Positions 1 to 8,436 of a stretch of DNA of 64,000 nucleotides are shown here, one piece after another; within the stretch, counting starts at the first letter, position 1, and every line of letters starts with the position of its first letter. The stretch spans positions 1 to 64,000 of the forward strand of contig JAFYLH010000021.1 of assembly GCA_017537175.1 (NCBI GenBank), in the 5' to 3' direction. The notes beneath the pieces are model-generated. The model made no database searches. It was not told the DNA's origin and saw only the letters and a program-made list of their open reading frames with translations. Made by a program: the position numbers and the translations under genes. The stretch is from Clostridia bacterium (GTDB taxonomy: Bacteria; Bacillota; Clostridia; Oscillospirales; CAG-272).

Positions 1-58
1 ATGCAAGTTTTTCTTCCGTACTATGGACCATATTTTTTCCACCTTTTGGTCTTCCCAT
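1..58 (-). CDS. IS3-family OrfA-like transposase, N-terminal fragment
   Basis: Read on the minus strand, an ATG at 58 is preceded by AAAGGAG with good spacing and opens a 19-codon frame, MGRPKGGKNMVHSTEEKLA, that runs off the window edge. The [MG]RPKGGKN...S.EEKL start is typical of the helix-turn-helix OrfA proteins of IS3-family insertion sequences, which bind the element ends. Only the first residues are visible, so the family call rests on this short match plus the hairpin at 94-130 that could be the element end. Another HTH regulator with a similar start is possible. Confidence 0.5.
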   Translation of the reverse strand, partial: MGRPKGGKNMVHSTEEKLA

Positions 59-93
59 TTTTATCAACTCCTTTTCTTTATTTTAACACAAAA

Positions 94-130
94 AATGATG
101 GTAGACACTTTTTTTGTGTCTACCATCATT
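94..130. repeat. 15-bp perfect inverted repeat, possible IS end or terminator
   Basis: Arms AATGATGGTAGACAC (94-108) and its complement (116-130) enclose a seven-T loop. It lies about 35 nt upstream of the putative OrfA start on the minus strand. A terminal hairpin in this position would fit the outer end of an IS3-type element, where it would also block read-in transcription. On the minus strand it is followed by a T tract, so it could equally be an intrinsic terminator. The second IS end is outside the window. Confidence 0.5.
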
Positions 131-161
131 ATATCACTTCACCGAGAGGAAGTCTTTTTTT

Positions 162-229
162 AATGCAAAATGCAAAATGCACAATGCAAAATGCAAAATT
201 AAGGAAGAAAACCGCTTTGGCGGTTTTCT
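162..229. repeat. Heptamer tandem repeat plus hairpin
   Basis: Six consecutive 7-nt units (AATGCAA, AATGCAA, AATGCAC, AATGCAA, AATGCAA, AATTAAG) span 162-203. A perfect hairpin follows at once, with arms AGAAAACCGC (206-215) and GCGGTTTTCT (220-229) and loop TTTG. The same heptamer-plus-hairpin layout recurs at several other intergenic sites in the window. Confidence 0.75.
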
Positions 230-254
230 GTTTTGTATTGATTCTGCCAAATTA

Positions 255-283
255 TTGACATTTCAACATCAATGTGGTATAAT
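255..283 (+). promoter_or_regulatory. Consensus SigA promoter of the SLH protein gene
   Basis: TTGACA (255-260), a 17-nt spacer, and TATAAT (278-283) preceded by TG at 275-276 (extended -10). This is a perfect consensus, predicting a start near 290 and a leader of about 50 nt before the ATG at 342. Confidence 0.85.
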
Positions 284-341
284 TTTACCAGTAAAAATTG
301 CGCTGTTTTTGTGCAGATTTAACAGAAAGGTGGACGAAAAA

Positions 342-3300
342 ATGTCAAAGCGTCTATTGTCGGCATTCCTGTGTATAGTTATGCTTGTAGGTATGATCCC
401 CTTTGGGGCTGTGAACGCCGCAGTTACATCCCTTCAAGGTAACGGCACAGAGGAATCCCCCTATGAGATCGGCTCGGCTCACGAGCTTGTTTTTATGGCA
501 GAACGGCTCAATGCCTCTGATGCAGCTTATGTAGGCAAGTATTTCAAGCTGATGGCAGATATAGATTTGTCAAGTGTTGAGAGCTTCCCTATGATAGTAA
601 GCTTTTCAGGTGTGCTTTACGGCAACGGTAAAACAATAAGCAATTTAAAGATAAGTGACAACTCGGGTGCAGTTGTTACAACTGATTACGGTATAGCATT
701 TATACATAAGCTCTCGGGACGAATCTGCGACCTGACCTTTGATAATGCTGTAATTACTTCAAATGTAGATGCATCCGCCAACGGTAACTCAGGTGCGGCT
801 GTTGTTGTAGCGGAGACAGTTCAGGACGCTATCGTATCAAGCGTTACCGTAAAGAACTGTCTTGTCGAGACTCCCCTTGTTCCAAAGGCAGGCGGTATTG
901 CGGCTCTTCACGCCCGTGCGGCAAATAAGGGTACCGTTATCGGTATCATCCGTAACTGTGTAGTTGAGGATACCACACTTATCGCAGGTCCCCGTGCGGC
1001 AGGCAATAAGTACGGCCTTATGATGGGCGGTATTGCAGGCTACAGCGCAACAAGTACTATTGAAAACTGCTTTGTAAAGAACGTAACTATGCAGGCGGCA
1101 AACGAGAACACCTGTCCCTTCTATGCCGCTATGATCGTAGGATATGCCGCAGGCGGTGAGATAAGCGGTAATGTTTCGGTAAGCGGTAAGATCGAGAGAA
1201 CAAACGAAACTCAGCTCTTTACCACCGTTAAGGTGGGCGGTATGGTTTCTGCAAAGAACACCACCTCCGGCGGTGCTATAACAAGCACCTATCCCAACCT
1301 TATGGATATCACAAACAACCCCGAGATTCCCGCAGGTGCGGCAATTGCAGGCACAGATACATCCGAAGCCGCCCTTAAGGCTATGGCTACATATCTTGAC
1401 CTTGGCTGGGACTTTGACGATATCTGGAAGATGGTCGGCGAATACCCCTCTCTTAAGGACCCTAACGAAAAGGGTCCCCTTAAGCTTGAGGGTACAGGTA
1501 CAGATGAAGATCCTTATCAGATAGCAGATAAGGATGATCTTCTCTATGCAGTACAGAATCTTAACAACAAGGACGAGCGTATTGTAGGTAAGGCTCTTAA
1601 GCTCACAGCTGACATTGATCTTGGCGGCGTAAGCTTTACACCTATCGAAAAGTTTGACGGTACAATAGACGGTGACGGACATACCATAAGCAACCTTACT
1701 ATTGAGGATACCTCAACTGCAGATAAGGGCGCAGAGTACCGTGTTGCCTTTATCCGTACAAATAACGGTACTGTAAAGAATATCACCTTTGCATCCCCCC
1801 GTATATCAACCCTTGCTTTTTCTGCAGGCGGTAACTCGGGTGCGGCGGTAATCGTAGGCGACAACGCAAACGGCTCTATGATCTCGGGCTGTGTTGTACT
1901 TGATGCGGTAGTATATGCTCCCAATCTTCCAAAGGCAGGCGGTATTGCGGTGCTTAACGCAAGAACCACCAATATCAATGCTACAATAAGCCGCTGTGTA
2001 TTTGAGGGAACTCTGACATTAGGTCCCCGTGCGGGTAACTACGGCCCTATGGTAGGCGGTGTGGCGGCATATTCCGCAACCAGTACGATAGAGTACTGTG
2101 TAGTAAACGCCGATATTATCTATAAGGGCAACGAATCTATCCAGAGCAGTAATATCTATGCAGGTATCATCTGCGGTTACTCCAACCGTGTGACCTACCG
2201 ATCAAACGTGGCATACGGCGGTTCGATAACTATTGACGGCGAGGTAGCGGATCAGAGACTTGCAGGCATTTATGCTCCCATATCCTTTACACAGACTCCT
2301 ATCTCAAATATTTCCTGCGAGGATATTACCTTAAACGGTACAAATATTACCGTAAGTGACAACAACGGTACACTCGTTACCTCCGATATGGTTACCAAGC
2401 AGGAAACCTATGAAAATATAGGCTATAACTTCTATCTTTTCTGGGAAATGACAGAGAAATATCCTCTCCCCAAGAACTCCGATCCCGGTGACCCTCTTGA
2501 GCTTGAGGGTCAGGGTACAAAGGAGGACCCCTATCTTATCGGGGATAAGTATGACCTTCTCTATGCAGTGACCTTCCTTAACGCCCACGATGAGCGTATC
2601 GCAGGTAAGGAGCTTAAGCTTACAGCTGACATAGATCTAAATGGAACAAGCTTTACTCCTATCGAAAAGCTTGACGGTATAATTGACGGTGACGGTCATA
2701 CCATATATAACCTTACTATCAATGATACGGTTACCGCAAATATGGGCGACAGCTATTGCGTTGCCTTTATCCGTACAAATAACGGTACGGTAAAGAACCT
2801 TAACTTTGCTTCTCCCCGTATCTCTACTACCGCACTTTCTACAGGCGGATTTTCCGGAGCTGCGGTAATCGTCGGTGAAAATACAAACGGTTCTCTTGTT
2901 TCGGGCTGTGTTGTAACTGATGCGGTAGTTTATGCGCCCCATCTTCCCAAGGCTGCAGGTATTGCGGTACTTAATGCAAGAACCTCTGGTATCAATGCAA
3001 CCATCAGCCGCTGTGTATTTGAGGGAACTCTTACCTGCGGTCCTCGTGAAGGCACCTACGGACCTATGCTTGGCGGTATTGCGGCATACTCTGCAACCAG
3101 TACAATAGAATACTGCATCGTTGACTGTGATATCATTTACAAGGGCAACGATACTATGGTCAGCCCCAATATCTATGCGGCTATGATCTGCGGCTTTGCA
3201 AACTCTGTAACCTTCCGTTCCAATGTTGCATACGGCGGCTCTGTTACCCTTGAGGGTGAGATTGCCGATCAGAGACTTGCAACCATATATGCGCCTATTT

Positions 3301-6300
3301 CATACGGACAATCCCTTTCAAAGAATATCTCCTGCGATAACATTACCTTGGCAGGTGTAGCAGTAGAAAAGTCTGACAACAACGGTAAGATCGTTACCGC
3401 AGACGAGCTTATCCTGCAGGAGACCTACGAAAAGAACGGATATAACTTCGATCTTCTCTGGACTATGAACGACGGTGAGGGTTATCCTGACAGATATCCT
3501 GTTCCTGTAATATTAGAGTACTCTGACAACGAGATCAACCGTCTTACAGCTAACCTTAAGGGGGCGGCCGAGATCGGCTTTACCTTCCATTACCTTGAGG
3601 GCAAGGATATGGTTATTAAGGTAAGCGAGACCGAAGATTTTGCAAATGCACTTACCTTTACCGCTGTAGGTGACGGTGACATATACAAGGCAGATGCTAA
3701 GGGTCTTAAGACTGCCACCACCTATTACTACCGCGCAGAGGGTGACGGCAAGGTATCTGCTACAGGTAGGTTTACCACCGATGACGGCGAGCTTTCCTTT
3801 ATCAGTATATCCGATACCGAGGGGCAGGACTTCTACGGAGCATCCCAGGCGGCAATGAATATTGCAGGCGCTTTGTATGCAAGCTCTGATGCCGACTTTA
3901 TCCTCCATTCGGGCGATATGGTAGATGATGCAAGAGGAGAAGAGGGCTGGCAGGACCTTATCTATCAGGCACAGGATTCCTTACTTTCAAAGCCTATGGT
4001 AGTTACACTTGGCGAAAAGGACAAGGACGGAGTGCTTGACCACTTCAATCTTGACAACACCTATTACAGCTTTGATTATGCAAACGCGCATATTATAGTT
4101 CTTGATACCAACACTCTGGGTGACGAGCAGATCAACTGGCTCAAGGCCGATGTGGCGGCAACAGATAAGGATTGGGTTATTCTCAGTATGCATAAGGGCC
4201 CCTACACCTCGGGTCAGTTTGCAAATACGGTTGAGGCAAACGAGCTTCGTTCTCTCTTCATAAATGAGCTTGACGATCTGGGCATTGACCTTGTAATTCA
4301 GGGTCACGACCACATTATGGGTCATACCTATGATCTCCATAACGGTGAAGTAAGTGCACAGCCTGTTTATACCGAAACCATAAACGGTAAGCGCTTTAAT
4401 TATACCGTTGACCCCGAGGGCATTGTTTATATGATGTCGGGTGTTATGGGTACAGAGTACGGTAAGCAGATGACCTGTGACGACCTTGATGCATATATTA
4501 TGCAGTTTGAGCGCTCTGACGGCAGAGGCAATGTTCCCACCTATGCAAAGGTTACAGTGCGTGATGACCGCATAGAGGTTGCAACCTATGAAATTAAGGC
4601 TGATATGCAGCCTACAATGATCGAGGGCTTTGGTATTGACAGAGCTGTCGGCAAGGTAGAGAGCATTATTGCAAGCGGTGACTATACAACAGCACGCAAG
4701 GAATTCAATAAGCTTACCACCGCACAGAAGAATCAAATTTCTAACTATTCCGACCTTATTGCAAACGAGGGCGGTAATGCACTTAAAGAAGACGGTGCGG
4801 CTTGGCTGGATGAAAAAGCCACCGAGCGCCGCAGTATCGTTGTAACAAACGATTCCACGGTTGACTTTGACTATGCGCCCGTTCTTGTAAAGCTTGAAAA
4901 TGCTCCTTCAAAAAAGATGGCATTCTATACAACCGAGGGCGAGGCTCTGCCCTATGAGGTAGAAAGCTATAATAAGAACGGTATATCCTATGTTTGGGTA
5001 AATGTTTCCCACATTCCGGCAGATTCTGCCGCTACCCTCTGGGTATACTTTGGCGGCAGGTCTACAGAAGATCCCGATGCTGTATGGAATGACAGCTACG
5101 GCTTGGTTGAGCATTTTGATGATATATCAGATGCTACTATGCACGGTAATGTTACCACCAATACCGAAAATGGCGATGCGGTAGGTATCTTTGACGGTGA
5201 ATCTGCACTTACCTACGGCAGTGTTGGAGATGACTTCAATCACCTGTCGGTATCCGCCATCGTACAGATGGAAGCGGACGGTGATATTCACAGATCGGGT
5301 ATCGTTTCAAAGTATAACAGAAATAACCCCGACGGCAACAGCAGCTATACTCTGCGTGTTGACACAGACGGAAATCTGTTAAGCTTCTACGGTGCGACCT
5401 GGTGGCGTACCAATGAAGTCGTTATAGAAAAATACAATACCACCGAGATGATCGCAGACGGTCAGCCTCATCTTATCACCCTGTCCTACGACGGTTTTAC
5501 CATCGAGACCTTCCTTGACGGTAAATGTATTGCCTGGGAGACTGTGCTTATAGAAAACGCAACCTTCCTTGTACCCGAGATGCTTACCACCATCGGTGCA
5601 TACTCTGACCTTGAAAGGCCCTTTACAGGTAAGATCTATGATGTACAGATCAACGGTGCCCGTCTTAGCGGTCAGTGGGAGGAGTTCAGATATAACAACT
5701 ACTTCGGCGATGCGGTTAAGGTAGGTGAGCCTGAGCATAAGGATGATTTCAGCTTCACCGTAGCATCTGTTGACGGCAGTATAGTAGGTATTGTAAGTAA
5801 GGATGCAACACTTAAAACCGAGATCAACGGTGTGGATGTAAAGTTAGCTGACACTAAGGCAGGCAGATTTGAGGTAGAGGTGCCTCATCCCGGCACAGGC
5901 GAGTTTGAGATCACGGTTACCGCAACCAATGACACAAACACCTTAAGCGACAAGGTTATTATCCCCGCACTTGACGAGGATGCTCCCGCACAGCCCGAAA
6001 TAGGTATGGATGAGGATGACAGTCTCTATGTAAATACCGTTCCCGACAAGAATGACCTTGTTGATGTAACGGTAAATGTAAGCGAGTATATTCCTCTCAG
6101 CTCCGCAAACGCAGCAGTTGCTGTAGGCTCCACCGAGGCAAATACACCCGTAGGTGTTGATCCTACCCTGTTAGGCTACGGCGAATTTACAGACAGCCTT
6201 ACAACTACCGTAGAGGACGGTACAAATCCCTATCAGGTATTCAAGGTAGCTCTTACCGAAGAAGAGGTAAGCTACGGTGCTTGGCGTTTTGCTTGGCAGG

Positions 6301-8399
6301 GAACAAGTGACCGTCAGCTCCACGCATATGCTTATAATGCTTCTCTTGGTGAGTGGACAAAGATCACATCCTCTGTGGGTACAGGCGATATCACAATGAA
6401 TATCGAAATAGAAGGCACAGAATATCTTTACGGCAATTCCCTTTACCTTATGATATTCCGTGGACTCGGTCAGGAATTGGCTGAGATGACCTCCTTTATC
6501 CCTGAGGAAAACCAGTATGATTTCACTATGTTCTGGAACTCTGATACCCAGTATCTCGGTCAGTTTGCAGAAAATATGCTCTATCATCAGCATGAGTGGA
6601 TAGCAGATAACTTTGATGATAAGAAGGGTGTAATTACCTTTAATACAGGCGATGTTTCCAACCGTACCAACTTGAATTACGAATACAACTGGGAGGTTGT
6701 TGATAACAGCTACAATATCTTTGAAGAGGCTGGTATACCCTATACCTTTAACTGGGGCAACCACGACTTAAACTATGATTCTCAGCCCAACGAGACAAGA
6801 TATAACAGGCTCTATTTCCCCACAAGCCGTCTTGACGAAAACAAGGGCGGCTGGGAGGTAAGCTATGCCCCCGATGCAGCAGACGGAACAACCACCCGTG
6901 CTATGGCATATAAGCAGACCATAGACGGCGCAAAGATAATGATACTCTCCCTTGCATATAACTCTTATCTTACCGAGTCTGATCTTACATGGGCAGAGCA
7001 GACACTTGCGGCTAACCCCGATTATACGGTAATCATTATTACCCATAATTACGCTTCCAATTCCGCAATCAAGGATACCAACATCCGTACCCGTCTGGCT
7101 GATGTTTATCCCAATGTCAAGCTGGTTCTTTGCGGACATCTTGACGGTACGGCGGTTCACAAGGATGCCAACGGCAGCTTTGTAGTGCTTCAGGACTATC
7201 AGGGTGAAAGCGGTAAGGTAAAGCACGGCGGCAACGAGTTCTTAAAGCTGATACAGTTTGATGTAGAAAACGATCTTATCTACTTCAACACCTATTCACC
7301 TCTTACAGGCGAGACCCTGTCTCCCATAGGTGAAAAGCCTGATGCAGAGGCAGAGGGACTCTATCAGAAGAACGGTGACGAGTTTGCTCTTAATATCGAG
7401 CTTAACGGCGACAAGACCCGCAGCTTTACCACAGCTGCCCTTACACTTTCAAGCGGTAAGGTGGAATTTACCCATACTGTCAGAATTACAGAGGGTGACT
7501 CTGTAAAGATAGCTCCCAAGGGTCTTACAGCAGGCAGAGAATACCTCTACTATGCCGTTCTTACCGACAGTAGCGGTAATGTGACTGTTACACCCGTACA
7601 TCTCTTTACCGAGATAACAGACAGAGTTGACTATGAGCTTGAAGCGGCAAAGGCTGAGCTTAGTGCAATACTCAGCGCACTTCCCGCATATAAAGAGAGC
7701 GATTATACCGAGGACAGCTGGGATATGTTTATATCCGCAAAGCTTGCGGCAGAGCATATTCTTGAAACAGCAGAGAGTAAGGATATAGTCCTTGAGGCTA
7801 TCAAAAACCTCAACAATGCAACCGAGGCTCTTACCTTAAAGCCTCAGATCAGCTTTACCGATGTAAAGGAAAGCCATTGGTACTATAACGCGGTTATGTA
7901 CGCGGCACAGCGCGGAATATTCAAGGGCAACCCCGACGGCAGCTTTGCTCCCAACAAGGCTATCACAAGAGCCGAGTTTGTTATGGTGCTTGCAAACTAC
8001 TCGGGCGAGGATTATTCTACCGAGGAGTGCAGTAAGTTTACCGATGTTAAATCCTCTGCCTGGTACTACCACGCTATGGCTTGGGCGGCAAATAGAGGTA
8101 TCGTCAACGGTATGACCGAGGACACCTTTGCTCCCACAAAGACCATAACCCGACAGGATCTCTGTCTTATGCTTACAAATTACCTTAAGTATAAGGAAAT
8201 TGAGGTAGAGTCAAGTGTATCCGAGACCTTTGCAGATGACGCAAAGATCGGCAAATGGGCTTATGATGCGGTTTACACCATTAAGTCTATAGGTGTTGTA
8301 TCCGGTATGGGCGCAAACGAATTCCAACCCAGAGGAAATGCAACAAGAGCACAGGTAGCACAAATGATGATGATGTTTGATCAGTATTTAAGTAAATAA
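342..8399 (+). CDS. Giant secreted SLH-domain protein with two metallophosphoesterase domains
   Basis: 2685 residues from ATG 342 (SD AGAAAGG); the frame stays open further upstream but without an SD. A signal peptide covers residues 1-26. Three related repeats of about 335-350 residues follow (near 30, 383 and 720), each opening with G-T-G-T-x-E-D-P-Y-x-I, as in right-handed beta-helix adhesins. Next come an Fn3/purple-phosphatase-like domain (about 1063-1150), metallophosphoesterase 1 (1152-1407), a DUF2341-like domain (about 1493-1573), a LamG/concanavalin-like domain (1585-1800), metallophosphoesterase 2 (2058-2303), a helical linker and three SLH domains (2505-2685). It is probably held non-covalently to secondary wall polymers and may cleave phosphoesters outside the cell. 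Phosphoesterase 1 has GHDH but LGEKD in place of GNHD; phosphoesterase 2 has GNHD but GHLD in place of GHxH. The substrate is unknown. Confidence 0.9.
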   Translation: MSKRLLSAFLCIVMLVGMIPFGAVNAAVTSLQGNGTEESPYEIGSAHELVFMAERLNASDAAYVGKYFKLMADIDLSSVESFPMIVSFSGVLYGNGKTISNLKISDNSGAVVTTDYGIAFIHKLSGRICDLTFDNAVITSNVDASANGNSGAAVVVAETVQDAIVSSVTVKNCLVETPLVPKAGGIAALHARAANKGTVIGIIRNCVVEDTTLIAGPRAAGNKYGLMMGGIAGYSATSTIENCFVKNVTMQAANENTCPFYAAMIVGYAAGGEISGNVSVSGKIERTNETQLFTTVKVGGMVSAKNTTSGGAITSTYPNLMDITNNPEIPAGAAIAGTDTSEAALKAMATYLDLGWDFDDIWKMVGEYPSLKDPNEKGPLKLEGTGTDEDPYQIADKDDLLYAVQNLNNKDERIVGKALKLTADIDLGGVSFTPIEKFDGTIDGDGHTISNLTIEDTSTADKGAEYRVAFIRTNNGTVKNITFASPRISTLAFSAGGNSGAAVIVGDNANGSMISGCVVLDAVVYAPNLPKAGGIAVLNARTTNINATISRCVFEGTLTLGPRAGNYGPMVGGVAAYSATSTIEYCVVNADIIYKGNESIQSSNIYAGIICGYSNRVTYRSNVAYGGSITIDGEVADQRLAGIYAPISFTQTPISNISCEDITLNGTNITVSDNNGTLVTSDMVTKQETYENIGYNFYLFWEMTEKYPLPKNSDPGDPLELEGQGTKEDPYLIGDKYDLLYAVTFLNAHDERIAGKELKLTADIDLNGTSFTPIEKLDGIIDGDGHTIYNLTINDTVTANMGDSYCVAFIRTNNGTVKNLNFASPRISTTALSTGGFSGAAVIVGENTNGSLVSGCVVTDAVVYAPHLPKAAGIAVLNARTSGINATISRCVFEGTLTCGPREGTYGPMLGGIAAYSATSTIEYCIVDCDIIYKGNDTMVSPNIYAAMICGFANSVTFRSNVAYGGSVTLEGEIADQRLATIYAPISYGQSLSKNISCDNITLAGVAVEKSDNNGKIVTADELILQETYEKNGYNFDLLWTMNDGEGYPDRYPVPVILEYSDNEINRLTANLKGAAEIGFTFHYLEGKDMVIKVSETEDFANALTFTAVGDGDIYKADAKGLKTATTYYYRAEGDGKVSATGRFTTDDGELSFISISDTEGQDFYGASQAAMNIAGALYASSDADFILHSGDMVDDARGEEGWQDLIYQAQDSLLSKPMVVTLGEKDKDGVLDHFNLDNTYYSFDYANAHIIVLDTNTLGDEQINWLKADVAATDKDWVILSMHKGPYTSGQFANTVEANELRSLFINELDDLGIDLVIQGHDHIMGHTYDLHNGEVSAQPVYTETINGKRFNYTVDPEGIVYMMSGVMGTEYGKQMTCDDLDAYIMQFERSDGRGNVPTYAKVTVRDDRIEVATYEIKADMQPTMIEGFGIDRAVGKVESIIASGDYTTARKEFNKLTTAQKNQISNYSDLIANEGGNALKEDGAAWLDEKATERRSIVVTNDSTVDFDYAPVLVKLENAPSKKMAFYTTEGEALPYEVESYNKNGISYVWVNVSHIPADSAATLWVYFGGRSTEDPDAVWNDSYGLVEHFDDISDATMHGNVTTNTENGDAVGIFDGESALTYGSVGDDFNHLSVSAIVQMEADGDIHRSGIVSKYNRNNPDGNSSYTLRVDTDGNLLSFYGATWWRTNEVVIEKYNTTEMIADGQPHLITLSYDGFTIETFLDGKCIAWETVLIENATFLVPEMLTTIGAYSDLERPFTGKIYDVQINGARLSGQWEEFRYNNYFGDAVKVGEPEHKDDFSFTVASVDGSIVGIVSKDATLKTEINGVDVKLADTKAGRFEVEVPHPGTGEFEITVTATNDTNTLSDKVIIPALDEDAPAQPEIGMDEDDSLYVNTVPDKNDLVDVTVNVSEYIPLSSANAAVAVGSTEANTPVGVDPTLLGYGEFTDSLTTTVEDGTNPYQVFKVALTEEEVSYGAWRFAWQGTSDRQLHAYAYNASLGEWTKITSSVGTGDITMNIEIEGTEYLYGNSLYLMIFRGLGQELAEMTSFIPEENQYDFTMFWNSDTQYLGQFAENMLYHQHEWIADNFDDKKGVITFNTGDVSNRTNLNYEYNWEVVDNSYNIFEEAGIPYTFNWGNHDLNYDSQPNETRYNRLYFPTSRLDENKGGWEVSYAPDAADGTTTRAMAYKQTIDGAKIMILSLAYNSYLTESDLTWAEQTLAANPDYTVIIITHNYASNSAIKDTNIRTRLADVYPNVKLVLCGHLDGTAVHKDANGSFVVLQDYQGESGKVKHGGNEFLKLIQFDVENDLIYFNTYSPLTGETLSPIGEKPDAEAEGLYQKNGDEFALNIELNGDKTRSFTTAALTLSSGKVEFTHTVRITEGDSVKIAPKGLTAGREYLYYAVLTDSSGNVTVTPVHLFTEITDRVDYELEAAKAELSAILSALPAYKESDYTEDSWDMFISAKLAAEHILETAESKDIVLEAIKNLNNATEALTLKPQISFTDVKESHWYYNAVMYAAQRGIFKGNPDGSFAPNKAITRAEFVMVLANYSGEDYSTEECSKFTDVKSSAWYYHAMAWAANRGIVNGMTEDTFAPTKTITRQDLCLMLTNYLKYKEIEVESSVSETFADDAKIGKWAYDAVYTIKSIGVVSGMGANEFQPRGNATRAQVAQMMMMFDQYLSK

Positions 8400-8402
8400 A
8401 CA

Positions 8403-8436
8403 CTGAAAGAAGGCTTCATTTGAAGCCTTCTTTCAG
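8403..8436. terminator. Bidirectional intrinsic terminator
   Basis: A 16-bp perfect stem (CTGAAAGAAGGCTTCA, 8403-8418, with its complement 8421-8436) and a 2-nt gap separate the convergent SLH and glycosidase genes. The right arm overlaps the glycosidase stop codon (8433-8435). Short T runs follow on the plus strand. Confidence 0.85.

Noticed and set aside
1..258. Plus-strand 85-codon frame at the left edge
   Set aside because: It runs through an inverted repeat and heptamer repeats; the minus strand has a better gene start with an SD.
837..1682. 281-codon antisense frame within the SLH gene
   Set aside because: A codon-bias shadow of a long, strongly supported gene; no SD or domain.
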